This document shows positions 1 to 6,549 of a stretch of 55,033 bases of DNA, piece after piece; position 1 is the stretch's first letter; the number at the start of each line of letters is the position of its first letter. Source of the stretch: CAZVUW01 sp964629825. Its GTDB lineage: Bacteria > Actinomycetota > Nitriliruptoria > Euzebyales > Egibacteraceae. The position numbers and the translations under genes are program-made. The DNA lies in contig CAZVUW010000009.1 in the NCBI GenBank assembly GCA_964629825.1, forward strand, positions 1 to 55,033, written 5' to 3'. The notes under the pieces were generated by a model. That model saw nothing but the letters and a program-made list of their open reading frames with translations. It did no database searches and was not told the DNA's origin.

Positions 1-54
1 CTCGAACAGCCGCGCGGATAGCTCCTCGGTTCGGTCGGTTGCGATCGTGGTCAT
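1..54 (-). CDS. N-terminus of an unidentified protein (partial)
   Basis: Only the first 18 codons lie in the window; the gene runs off the left edge. The ATG at 52-54 (read on the minus strand) follows an excellent Shine-Dalgarno sequence, AAAGGAG, with about 6 nt of spacing. The peptide begins MTTIATDRTEELSARLFE. This resembles the N-termini of some SAM-dependent methyltransferases, but 18 residues are too few to assign a family. The strong ribosome site makes it very likely that a gene starts here. Confidence 0.6.
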   Translation of the reverse strand, partial: MTTIATDRTEELSARLFE

Positions 55-93
55 GCGTGACTCCTTTGGGTTCCGCCTATTCGGGTTGGATGG

Positions 94-112
94 CGTGAGG
101 TCGAACCTCACG
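94..112. promoter_or_regulatory. Inverted repeat, candidate operator
   Basis: A perfect 8-bp inverted repeat with a 3-bp spacer (CGTGAGGT-CGA-ACCTCACG) lies 40-58 bp upstream of the minus-strand ATG at 54. Part of one arm recurs just after (GGCGTGAGG at 112-120). The size and position suit a dimeric repressor or activator site for the left-edge gene. No regulator can be named. Confidence 0.35.
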
Positions 113-280
113 GCGTGAGGGCGGCGCCGCGGGAGCGGCTCGGCTCCCGCTCCGTGCCCGCCCCGGTCCCCGGCCCGCGCCATCCGCCTAGCCCCGCGCT
201 ATCCGCCTAGCCCCGCGCCATCCCCCGCGTCCGCGCCATCCCCCGCGTCCGCGCCCCCCCGTGGTCCGCGTCACCCCCGC

Positions 281-328
281 GACGGTTGGACATTTGGCCC
301 GGCATCTCGGGCCAAATGTCCAAGCGTC
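281..328. repeat. Interspersed palindromic repeat, copy 1
   Basis: Long dyad: TTGGACATTTGGCCCG (286-301), a 6-nt loop GCATCT (302-307), then the perfect reverse complement (308-323). An outer GACG/CGTC pair extends it to 281-328 with one mismatch. The core and loop recur at 365-411 and 39703-39754 with different inner bases, so this is a dispersed family and not a local terminator only. Confidence 0.75.
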
Positions 329-364
329 AGACCGCGCACCCGCCCACCCCGCGCCCCCATCCCC

Positions 365-411
365 ACGGTTGGACACTTGGCCCGGCATCTCGGGCCAAAT
401 ATCCAAGCGTC
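365..411. repeat. Interspersed palindromic repeat, copy 2
   Basis: Same repeat as at 281-328, 84 bp away in the same orientation, with the identical GCATCT loop. The arms differ at two pairs (ACACTT against AAATAT). On the minus strand these become U-G wobble pairs, whereas on the plus strand they are C-A mismatches. This suggests the minus-strand RNA is the folded form. Confidence 0.7.
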
Positions 412-459
412 GGGGCGGCGGGAGGTCCGAGAGTGGTGGAACGGGGTGTCGCGCGAGAC

Positions 460-2049
460 TCAGGTCACCGTGACGCGGACGGTGTGGTGGCCCGTCGCAC
501 CGTCCGGCGCGGGCGGGCGGCGCTCGGCCGTCTGCGTCTCGCCGTCACCGTCGGTGGCGCGCACCTTCAGCGTGTGCTGACCCGGAGTGGCGTCCCAGGT
601 GAGAACCCACTGCCGCCAGGTCGTCTCGGCCAGCTCGTCCGCTAGGCGAGCCGGCAGCCACCGACCGTCGTCGATCGAGACCTCGACGGCCTCGATGCCC
701 CGCTCCCCCGCCCAGGCGACGCCGGCGATGGCGGTTGGACCCGCCGGAAGCTGCGCGCCCGGCCGTGGCACGTCGATGCGCGACTGCGTCTTGATCGGCC
801 CTTCCCGCGCCCAGCCGCGCGGGATCCAGTAGCCCTGCACAGCGTCGAAGGTGGTCACCTCGATCTCGGACAGCCACTTGGTGTCCGACACGTAGCCGTA
901 CAGGCCGGCGATGACCAGCCGCGCGGGGTAGCCGTGGCGCGCGGGCAGCGGCTCGCCGTTCATGCCCACCGCGACCAGCGCGGGCCGCCCGTCGAGCGCC
1001 ACCTCGAGCGGGAAGCCGGCCGTCCATCCGTCCACCGCGCGCCCGACGACCTGATCGGCTCCTAGCCGCACGCCGGCCCTCCGCAGCAGCCGCTCCAACG
1101 GCACGCCCTGCCAGCGGGCGTTGCCGACCAGCCGCCCACCGACCTCGTTCGAGACGCAGGCGAGGGTCACGTCGGCCTCGGTGTCGGCCTCCTCCAGCAG
1201 CTGCGCGTAGGTCAGCTCGAACGGCCGATCCACCATCCCGGTCACGCGCACGACGTGTGAGCTGGCGTCGATCCGCGGCACGAACAGGGCCGTGTCGATC
1301 CGATAGAAGTCCTCGTTCGGCGTGATGAGCGGCGAGATGCCCTCGACCTCCAGGGCTGCCGAGGCCGGGGGCGGCGGCAGGGAGTCGGCGGGCCGAGGAA
1401 GCGACACGGCCGAGGCGCGCACGGCTGGCTCCGAGGCACGCTGCAGGACCCGCCCCATGAAGCCCGCGGTCGCCGCGGCCGCGGTCGCCACCCCGGCCAT
1501 CTGCAGGAAGCGCCGCCGCGCGCCCGTCCCCGCCGCGGGATCGGCCTGGACGTCCTCGGAAGCCGGCACCGCCACGGCCGCCAACGCGAGCAGCCATCGG
1601 AGCAGCAGCACCCCTGCCACGGCACCGACAGCTGGCGCGGCGATAGCGCTCAGCGGCGTCATGAAGCTGTCGTTGAGGCCCACCGCGGCAGCCAGGACGG
1701 CGAACGCCGCGAAGGACGCCGGCGCCACGGCCCAGCGCCGGGCCGCGACAATTCCGACCAGCGCGCCGGCGCCCACGATCACCACAGCCACCGACGTCAG
1801 CAGCACCAGCCGGTTCGCCGACCCGAACACGTCGATCGCGAAGCGCACCACCGGCCCGGGGGTGAGGTCGATGATGCGGTCCCCTACGGCGTCGATGACC
1901 GATCGACCACCCGGCAGCAGACCGGCGACCAGCTCGGCGACCCCGACCGCGACCAGAGCAGCAGCCACGCCAGCCAGAGCGGACCCGCGCGGAGGCGTGT
2001 CGCGCGACTGGTCTGCCGCGCGTGCCGGGGGTGCGTCGACGTGCGTCAC
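460..2049 (-). CDS. Membrane-anchored sulfite-oxidase-family molybdopterin oxidoreductase
   Basis: 529 residues. About five hydrophobic segments occupy residues 25-160. A twin-arginine-type motif RRRFLQ (178-183) with a further hydrophobic helix follows, then a sulfite-oxidase-type molybdopterin domain (about 235-420) whose LACVSNE motif carries the likely Mo-ligating Cys298, and a C-terminal dimerisation-type domain. The catalytic part should therefore sit outside the membrane after Tat-type export. Family members oxidise sulfite or, in the MsrP branch, reduce methionine sulfoxide; the sequence alone does not decide. The start is a GTG overlapping the stop of the upstream lipoprotein gene by 4 bp, so the two are probably co-translated. 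The C-terminal dimerisation domain resembles SorT or sulfite oxidase more than E. coli MsrP. Confidence 0.85.
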   Translation of the reverse strand: MTHVDAPPARAADQSRDTPPRGSALAGVAAALVAVGVAELVAGLLPGGRSVIDAVGDRIIDLTPGPVVRFAIDVFGSANRLVLLTSVAVVIVGAGALVGIVAARRWAVAPASFAAFAVLAAAVGLNDSFMTPLSAIAAPAVGAVAGVLLLRWLLALAAVAVPASEDVQADPAAGTGARRRFLQMAGVATAAAATAGFMGRVLQRASEPAVRASAVSLPRPADSLPPPPASAALEVEGISPLITPNEDFYRIDTALFVPRIDASSHVVRVTGMVDRPFELTYAQLLEEADTEADVTLACVSNEVGGRLVGNARWQGVPLERLLRRAGVRLGADQVVGRAVDGWTAGFPLEVALDGRPALVAVGMNGEPLPARHGYPARLVIAGLYGYVSDTKWLSEIEVTTFDAVQGYWIPRGWAREGPIKTQSRIDVPRPGAQLPAGPTAIAGVAWAGERGIEAVEVSIDDGRWLPARLADELAETTWRQWVLTWDATPGQHTLKVRATDGDGETQTAERRPPAPDGATGHHTVRVTVT

Positions 2050-2285
2050 CGCTCCATCGTCTCTTCGGCCATCGGCTCCGTCTCATCGTCCATGCTGCCG
2101 GTGGCGTCGTCCATAGGCTCCGTGCCGTTCTCCATCGGCTCCGTGCCCTCGTCCATCGGCTCGGTGGCCTCGTCCATGGGCTCGGTGGCCTCGTCCATAG
2201 GCTCGGACGCCGGCTCTCCACAGGCCTCCAGGCCCAGGCTCAGCAGAGCGACCACGGCAAGGGTCATCAGCTTGTTGGCGCGCAC
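2046..2285 (-). CDS. Methionine-repeat acidic lipoprotein
   Basis: 79 residues. A GTG start at 2285 is chosen because GAGGAGG lies 5 nt upstream; longer readings lack a ribosome site. A short hydrophobic signal (MTLAVVALLSLGLEAC) ends in a lipobox-like LEAC, with an unusual Glu at -2. The mature part is almost entirely seven 7-residue units of the type TEPMDEA, each with one Met at the same position. It should be a small extracytoplasmic lipid-anchored peptide. The stop overlaps the GTG of the molybdoenzyme (GTGA). Met-rich periplasmic peptides paired with a sulfite-oxidase-fold methionine sulfoxide reductase are known as hypochlorite sinks (MrpX/YedY1 in Azospira). That role here is inference. 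Confidence 0.7.
   Translation of the reverse strand: MRANKLMTLAVVALLSLGLEACGEPASEPMDEATEPMDEATEPMDEGTEPMENGTEPMDDATGSMDDETEPMAEETMER
2061..2207 (-). repeat. In-frame 21-bp tandem repeat (7 units)
   Basis: Seven consecutive 21-bp units encode the heptapeptides SEPMDEA, TEPMDEA, TEPMDEG, TEPMENG, TEPMDDA, TGSMDDE and TEPMAEE. Because the unit is a multiple of three, copy-number change would keep the frame and only alter the number of methionines. Confidence 0.8.
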
Positions 2286-2409
2286 GAATTCCTCCTCGGT
2301 CGGGACACGTGGCACCAGTTGCGCTGATCGAGCGCAAGCCAGCGCAAAGGCCATCGAAAGTTTCGCGAAAGCCGAGCGGCTGCCGGCAGCGACGGGTCGA
2401 CGGGGTGCC

Positions 2410-2415
2410 TACGAT
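2410..2415 (+). promoter_or_regulatory. -10 box for leaderless response-regulator mRNA
   Basis: TACGAT lies exactly 6 nt upstream of the GTG at 2422, so transcription would begin at or next to the start codon. No Shine-Dalgarno sequence precedes this GTG, which fits leaderless initiation and supports the chosen start. Confidence 0.5.
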
Positions 2416-2421
2416 TCGGCG

Positions 2422-3165
2422 GTGATCAGCGGAGGGCCCGCGCCCGCGACTTCCCGGCCCGCCCAGAGCAGGCAGGGCCAGTCGTGGTCGTCCCGCGTCC
2501 TCGTCGTCGACGACGAGCCCATGGTCCGCGAGGTGCTCACCCGCTACCTCGAGCGGGACGGTCGCACCGTCACCGCGGTGGCGGACGGAGCAGCGGCCCT
2601 GAACGCGCTCGATGAAGGCTCCTTCGACCTCGTGGTCCTAGACCTGATGCTGCCCGCGGTCGACGGCATGACCGTTCTGACAGAGCTGCGGCGCCGGGCC
2701 TCGACCCCCGTGATCCTCCTGAGCGCCAAGGGCGCCGAGGACGACCGCGTGCTCGGGCTCGAGCTTGGCGCCGATGACTACGTGGTCAAGCCGTTCTCGC
2801 CGCGAGAGGTGACCGTGCGGGTCGCAAGCGTGCTCCGCCGCGCAGGTGCGCCCGCGCGCGCGGAGACCCTCCGCTTCGACGGCCTGGAGATCGACGAGGC
2901 CAGCCGAGAGGTGCGACGCGACGGGACCCCGGTGGAGCTGACCCGCCGCGAGTTCGACCTGCTCGCCTTCCTGGCGCGCTCTCCGCGACAGGTCTTCTCA
3001 CGGGCGCAGCTCCTCCAGCACGTATGGGACTCCTCGGCGGAGTGGCAGGATCCGGCGACCGTGACCGTCCACGTCGGCCACCTCCGCCACAAGATCGAGC
3101 GCGACCCCCGCAGCCCTCGCTGGCTGGTCACGGTGCGCGGCGTCGGCTATCGGTTCGAGCCGTGA
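2422..3165 (+). CDS. OmpR/PhoB-family response regulator
   Basis: 247 residues. The receiver domain carries the acidic pair D30-D31, phospho-acceptor D74 (in VVLDLMLP), S101 and K123 (in VVKPF). A C-terminal winged-helix DNA-binding domain follows (about 155-247, ending VRGVGYRFEP). The first 24 residues are a Ser/Gln-rich extension. The stop overlaps the GTG of the sensor kinase (GTGA), so the pair is co-expressed. It is divergent from the Met-rich lipoprotein/molybdoenzyme pair, with 136 bp between the starts. In E. coli the HprRS two-component system drives msrPQ, so this regulator may control the neighbouring molybdoenzyme; that link is inference. Confidence 0.92.
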   Translation: MISGGPAPATSRPAQSRQGQSWSSRVLVVDDEPMVREVLTRYLERDGRTVTAVADGAAALNALDEGSFDLVVLDLMLPAVDGMTVLTELRRRASTPVILLSAKGAEDDRVLGLELGADDYVVKPFSPREVTVRVASVLRRAGAPARAETLRFDGLEIDEASREVRRDGTPVELTRREFDLLAFLARSPRQVFSRAQLLQHVWDSSAEWQDPATVTVHVGHLRHKIERDPRSPRWLVTVRGVGYRFEP

Positions 3166-4412
3166 GAGCCGCGGTCGCGCTCGTCGTCCTGATCGTCGGG
3201 CTGACCCTCGTGCTCAGCGACGCCGCCATGCAGCTCAGCGCCCAGGAGCGCGCGACCCTCTACTGGGTCTTCGCCGTGGCGGCCGCCGTGGCAGGCGCGA
3301 TCGGCTGGTGGCTGACGCGGGTGCACCACCGCCTGCCGACGCTGCGGGTGACGATCCTGGTCGTCGCGGTCTCGGCCATCGCGCTGTCCGGCGCCGTGGT
3401 CGCCGGTGCCGCCGCGGCGATGTTCCTGGCCCCGGGCGACGTCCGGCTGGTGGTCGCCGCCCTGGTGCTGGGCACCGGGCTCGGAGTGCTCGTCGCGATC
3501 GGCGTGACAGGGCCGCTCACCGCGGACCTGGGGCGGCTGGCAGCGGCCGCGCACCGCGTCGCCGAGGGCGACCTCAGCGTCCGCACCCGCATCGACCGGC
3601 GCGACGAGGTCGGTGCCCTGGCCGCCTCGATCGACCGCATGGTGGACCGGCTGGCCCGGCTCCAGGCCGAACGCGAACGCGGCGAGGCCGCCCGCCGGCG
3701 CCTCCTGGCCGCGGTCGGACACGACCTGCGCACCCCGCTGTCCAGCCTGCGCGCCGCGATCGAGGCCCTGCAGGACGGGGTGGCGACCGAGCCGGACCGC
3801 TACCTCGCCGCCATGGCGAGGGACGTCGACCTCCTGCAGAGCATGGTGGAGGACCTGTTCGTCCTCGCTCGGCTCGAGGCCGGAGACGTCCAGCTGGAGC
3901 GTGTCGAGGTCGATGTGCCGGAGGTGGCCGAGGCCGCCCTCGAGGCCATAGCGCCCCTGGCCGCCGCGCGCGGGGTGCACGCCGAGCTGGTGCTCGACGC
4001 GGACGGGATCGCACCGGTTGTGTTCGGCGATGCCCAGGCGCTCAACCGCGTCCTGCGCAACCTCCTGGACAACGCACTCCGCCATGCGCGCAGCACCGTT
4101 CGGGTTGCGCTCTCCTGCGACGAGGATGAGCTCACCGTGGCCGTGCACGACGACGGACCGGGCTTCCCGCCCGAGTTCGCGGCGCGGGCGTTCGAGGTCT
4201 TCTCCCGCGCCGACGCGGCCCGCGAGCGGCGCAGCGGCGGTGCCGGCCTGGGCCTTGCGATCGCGCGGGAGCTCGTCCAAGCCCATGGCGGTCGCATCTG
4301 GATCGGGGCGGGGCCGGGCGGGGCGGTCTCCCTCGCCTTGCCGCGGCGACGGCGGCTGGTCGGCGCTGATGCGGCCGAGCATCAGCGCCAGAGCGCCCAT
4401 CCGGGGGGTTGA
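3162..4412 (+). CDS. Sensor histidine kinase (HAMP-HisKA-HATPase)
   Basis: 416 residues from a GTG that overlaps the response-regulator stop. About four hydrophobic segments fill residues 1-125 with very short loops, so there is no sizeable extracytoplasmic sensor domain and the signal may be sensed in the membrane. A HAMP region (about 110-165), a HisKA domain with H187 in the motif GHDLRTPLSS, then the ATPase domain with N-box (RNLLDNALRHA), G1 (DDGPGF) and G2 (GAGLGLAIA) follow. It should phosphorylate the upstream OmpR-type regulator. A stimulus cannot be read from the sequence; the neighbouring methionine-rich lipoprotein suggests envelope oxidative stress. Confidence 0.92.
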   Translation: MRAAVALVVLIVGLTLVLSDAAMQLSAQERATLYWVFAVAAAVAGAIGWWLTRVHHRLPTLRVTILVVAVSAIALSGAVVAGAAAAMFLAPGDVRLVVAALVLGTGLGVLVAIGVTGPLTADLGRLAAAAHRVAEGDLSVRTRIDRRDEVGALAASIDRMVDRLARLQAERERGEAARRRLLAAVGHDLRTPLSSLRAAIEALQDGVATEPDRYLAAMARDVDLLQSMVEDLFVLARLEAGDVQLERVEVDVPEVAEAALEAIAPLAAARGVHAELVLDADGIAPVVFGDAQALNRVLRNLLDNALRHARSTVRVALSCDEDELTVAVHDDGPGFPPEFAARAFEVFSRADAARERRSGGAGLGLAIARELVQAHGGRIWIGAGPGGAVSLALPRRRRLVGADAAEHQRQSAHPGG

Positions 4413-4514
4413 TGCCGGGCGACCGACGTAACCATGATGGGCCGCCCAGCGCTGCGGGTTCGCCGACGGCAGTCGCCGGTCACCCCTGCGTGTCATCCGA
4501 CCAAGGAGCCTTGC

Positions 4515-4763
4515 ATGATCGGATTCATCGTCGCCGGCCTGATCATCGGAGCCCTAGCACGGCTGTTCAAGCCCGGTCGCCAGAAGATCGGCCTGCTCGG
4601 CACGCTGCTGCTCGGCGTCGCAGGCTCGGTCATCGGTGGGGTGATCGCGAACCTTCTGGGCACCGGCGACATCTGGGAGCTCAACGTCATCGGGTTCATC
4701 GTGGCGGTGATCTCGGCCGTGGTTCTCCTGGGCATCGTCGAGGGGGCTGCGGCCAAGCGCTGA
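4515..4763 (+). CDS. GlsB/YeaQ/YmgE-family small membrane protein
   Basis: 82 residues. The start ATG follows AAGGAG with 6 nt of spacing, so an upstream in-frame ATG at 4434 is not used. The sequence has three hydrophobic helices with the family's Gly-rich pattern (GFIVAGLIIGALARL, then GLLGTLLLGVAGSVIGG, then a third). Proteins of this transglycosylase-associated family are stress-induced in many bacteria, but their biochemical role is unknown. It lies 102 bp after the sensor kinase, on the same strand, and could be read through from that operon. Confidence 0.85.
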   Translation: MIGFIVAGLIIGALARLFKPGRQKIGLLGTLLLGVAGSVIGGVIANLLGTGDIWELNVIGFIVAVISAVVLLGIVEGAAAKR

Positions 4764-4955
4764 CCGCCTCGCCGGGCCACCGTCCACTCGCCCCACTCGC
4801 CTTCGGTCCAACCGTCCATCCATTGAGCCCGCGGCTGACCCCGCGCGGTTGCCGCACGCCCCCCAGGGATGGGTGGACGGTTGGGTGGCCGATCAGCCAC
4901 CCAACCGTCCAGCCATCGAGGAGGAGGGGCGCAGGGGGCGCAGCACAGGGTGAAC
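4764..4955. other. Intergenic region with a long hairpin
   Basis: This spacer separates converging genes (the YeaQ-like protein and the Erm methylase). Beside the hairpin at 4875-4910 it holds a related half-repeat, CCAACCGTCCATCC at 4810-4823, nearly complementary to the left arm of that hairpin. No gene is seen. Confidence 0.5.
4875..4910. terminator. 15-bp perfect hairpin, possible bidirectional terminator
   Basis: GGACGGTTGGGTGGC (4875-4889) pairs perfectly with 4896-4910 around a 6-nt loop CGATCA. It sits between two converging genes, as expected for a shared terminator, although no T-run follows. The GGACGGTTGG arm also matches the palindromic repeat at 39703-39754, so it may be a diverged member of that family. 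Confidence 0.5.
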
Positions 4956-5630
4956 TCAGCGTCGCCGGTTCACCCCCGCCGGCGGCTCCCACGCAGCCCG
5001 CAGCGCCTGCTCGAAGGAGGGCGCGAGCCACGGTGGCAGCACCGCCGGCTCGCGCTTGCGCACGACCAGCCAGGCCGCGTCGACGCGCGGAACCGGCCGG
5101 AACGCCTGACGCGGCACGACCGGTCCGAGCTCGAACGACCACCAGGGCGCCCAGCGCGCCGACAGCAGCGACGAGGGCGGGACCTGCGCGCGCTTGACCG
5201 CCACCTCGCGCTGGACGAGCAGGTCCGCGCGCGAAGGCCCGCGCTGGGGGTCGTCCAGCAGGCGGCGCAGCAGCGCCGTCGTCACCCCGAACGGGACGTT
5301 GGAGACCACGCGGTACGGGCCCTCGGGCAGCGGATGCTGGCGCAGATCGCCGGTCACCACCCGCACGCGGTCGGCCAGCCCCTCCTCCTGGACGCGCTGG
5401 CGCAGACGGCGAGCCCACACCGGGTCCCGCTCAACTGCGATCACCCGCGCAACCACGCGGGCCAGCGGAAGGGTCAGCGCCCCTGTTCCGGGGCCGAGCT
5501 CCAGGACGCGGTCGTCCTGGCTGAGGTCAGCGCTGCCGAGAAACCTCTCGACGACGGAGGGCCAGGCGAGGAAGTTCTGCCCCAGCGAGCGCCGCCGCTG
5601 ATCCCGTGGCGTGCGCCTGCGGGCGGCCAC
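4956..5630 (-). CDS. erm: Erm/KsgA-family rRNA adenine N6-methyltransferase
   Basis: 224 residues, slightly shorter than typical Erm proteins. Motifs in order: SLGQNFL near residue 15 (Erm/KsgA X motif), SAM-binding ELGPGTGALT near 44-53, acidic motif around VERDP, and the catalytic SNVPFG near 110. The LLVQREVA segment and the small C-terminal helical part are closer to actinobacterial Erm than to KsgA. It would dimethylate 23S rRNA A2058 and protect against macrolides, lincosamides and streptogramin B. The start is a GTG because a stop lies in frame 9 nt before it; the ribosome site (GTGAGG) is only 4 nt away. It follows a tetR gene on the same strand and neighbours a DrrAB-type exporter. 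A KsgA-like housekeeping role cannot be excluded. Confidence 0.78.
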   Translation of the reverse strand: MAARRRTPRDQRRRSLGQNFLAWPSVVERFLGSADLSQDDRVLELGPGTGALTLPLARVVARVIAVERDPVWARRLRQRVQEEGLADRVRVVTGDLRQHPLPEGPYRVVSNVPFGVTTALLRRLLDDPQRGPSRADLLVQREVAVKRAQVPPSSLLSARWAPWWSFELGPVVPRQAFRPVPRVDAAWLVVRKREPAVLPPWLAPSFEQALRAAWEPPAGVNRRR

Positions 5631-5658
5631 GGAACCTCACCACCATGCTCGCTGCCAT
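5527..5658 (-). CDS. Possible leader ORF overlapping the erm start (43 aa)
   Basis: An ATG at 5658 with GGAGGAGG 4 nt upstream opens a 43-codon frame that runs out of frame across the erm GTG (5630) and ends about 100 nt inside erm. Its ribosome site is stronger than that of erm. Overlapping or upstream leader ORFs control several inducible erm genes by translational attenuation. The peptide has no feature I recognise, so only its position and ribosome site support it. Confidence 0.3.
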   Translation of the reverse strand: MAASMVVRFRGRPQAHATGSAAALAGAELPRLALRRREVSRQR

Positions 5659-5686
5659 GCCGCCTCCTCCGTTCCTGACGCTCACG

Positions 5687-5702
5687 TGCGCGGTTCCGCG
5701 CA
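5687..5702 (-). terminator. 7-bp hairpin between tetR and erm
   Basis: TGCGCGG and CCGCGCA form a perfect 7-bp dyad around two bases, just after the tetR stop and before the erm leader region. It could be a weak terminator or part of an attenuator. No T-run follows. Confidence 0.35.
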
Positions 5703-5712
5703 GCGGACCAGC

Positions 5713-6474
5713 CTACCGCGCTTCGGGCGCTCGCTCCCCCCGGCGGGACTCCGCCAGCGCCTCGAGCCCATCAAGGATCCGCTCCAGGCCGAACTCCAGC
5801 AGGTAGCTGGTGTCCAGATGCGGCGCACCGATGGCCTGACCGACCCGCCCTGACACGGGGTAGTCGCGGTCGGCCAGCACCTGGGTCAGCGTGGGCAGCA
5901 CCGAGTACCACCACTCGTCATCGCTCATCCCAGACGCGTCCGCGTCGCTGCGGATGCTGCGCAGGCGCTTGGCCGCGCCGGCGACGTGGCCCTGCACCAG
6001 CTCGATCGCCGCGTTCATCTCGTGGTCGGTGAGGCCGATCCCGTCGACTATGCGCAGCTCGTGCTCGTAGCGGTCGAGGTGGTTGGGGCCGAGGGCCGGT
6101 CGCCGCAGCGGCACGTCGAGCAGCCAGGGGTGGCGCATGTAGAGGCCCCAGTGCTCCTCGGCCATGGTTCGCAGACCCGCGCGCCAGCCCTCGACCCGTG
6201 CACCGGGCAGCAGCTCGCCGATGGCGCGGTGCTGCATCAGCAGGACGAGCTCCTCCTTACCGGGCACGTAGGTGTACAGGGACATCGTCCCGACGCCGAG
6301 GCGCTCGGCCACCGCCCGCATCGTCAGGCCGTCGAGGCCCCGCTCGTCGGCCAGCGCGACGCCGGCCTCGACCACCGCGTCCGTTGTGAGCCCGGAGCGC
6401 GTCGAGGGCTCCTCGTCCACCTGCCACAGGAGCCGCAGAAGGGCGGGGTCGTCGATGCGCCGGTTGTTGGCCAT
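5713..6474 (-). CDS. TetR-family transcriptional repressor
   Basis: 253 residues from ATG 6474. A helix-turn-helix domain lies at about residues 27-75 (LTMRAVAERLGVGTMSLYTY), followed by a large helical ligand-binding domain of the TetR_C_1 type common in actinobacterial drug sensors. It is divergent from a DrrAB-like exporter, and the 75-bp gap carries a 29-bp palindrome (6507-6535) that is the likely operator. A -10-like TACCCT (6484-6489) lies 9 nt before its own start. It most likely represses the exporter and itself until a drug binds. The downstream erm, 82 bp away, may share its transcript. Confidence 0.9.
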   Translation of the reverse strand: MANNRRIDDPALLRLLWQVDEEPSTRSGLTTDAVVEAGVALADERGLDGLTMRAVAERLGVGTMSLYTYVPGKEELVLLMQHRAIGELLPGARVEGWRAGLRTMAEEHWGLYMRHPWLLDVPLRRPALGPNHLDRYEHELRIVDGIGLTDHEMNAAIELVQGHVAGAAKRLRSIRSDADASGMSDDEWWYSVLPTLTQVLADRDYPVSGRVGQAIGAPHLDTSYLLEFGLERILDGLEALAESRRGERAPEAR

Positions 6475-6483
6475 GTCGAGTTG

Positions 6484-6489
6484 AGGGTA
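6484..6489 (-). promoter_or_regulatory. -10 box of tetR
   Basis: TACCCT (minus strand) sits 9 nt upstream of the tetR ATG, giving a transcript with almost no leader. No Shine-Dalgarno sequence is present, consistent with leaderless translation. Confidence 0.4.
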
Positions 6490-6506
6490 GCGCCCGAACC
6501 CCGCAA

Positions 6507-6535
6507 GTCGTACGCTGTACCGTACATTGTACGAC
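6507..6535. promoter_or_regulatory. TetR operator, 29-bp near-perfect palindrome
   Basis: GTCGTAC-GCT-GTAC, a central C, then GTAC-ATT-GTACGAC: 12 of 14 arm positions are complementary, with nested GTAC motifs. It lies between the divergent tetR and ABC ATPase genes, overlapping the likely exporter promoter. Size and symmetry suit a TetR-type site, perhaps for two dimers. Confidence 0.75.
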
Positions 6536-6549
6536 ACAGGGAGGCGCCC

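Larger units (their letters stand above)
121..459. other. Non-coding GC-rich intergenic stretch
   Basis: This gap holds no convincing gene. Short reading frames here are low-complexity translations of extremely GC-rich sequence without ribosome sites. It contains short direct repeats (GCGCCATCC units around 178-250) and two copies of a long palindromic repeat (281-328 and 365-411), annotated separately. Confidence 0.6.

Noticed and set aside
281..411. CRISPR array formed by the two palindromic repeats
   Set aside because: Only two copies, no further regular spacing, no cas genes, and the third copy is 39 kb away.
545..2221. A second long minus-strand frame over the molybdoenzyme
   Set aside because: Arg-rich low-complexity translation in the wrong frame; the real frame has recognisable enzyme motifs.
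4434..4514. An N-terminal extension of the YeaQ-like protein
   Set aside because: The extra 27 residues are Arg/Pro-rich and the internal ATG 4515 has a good AAGGAG site; family members start there.
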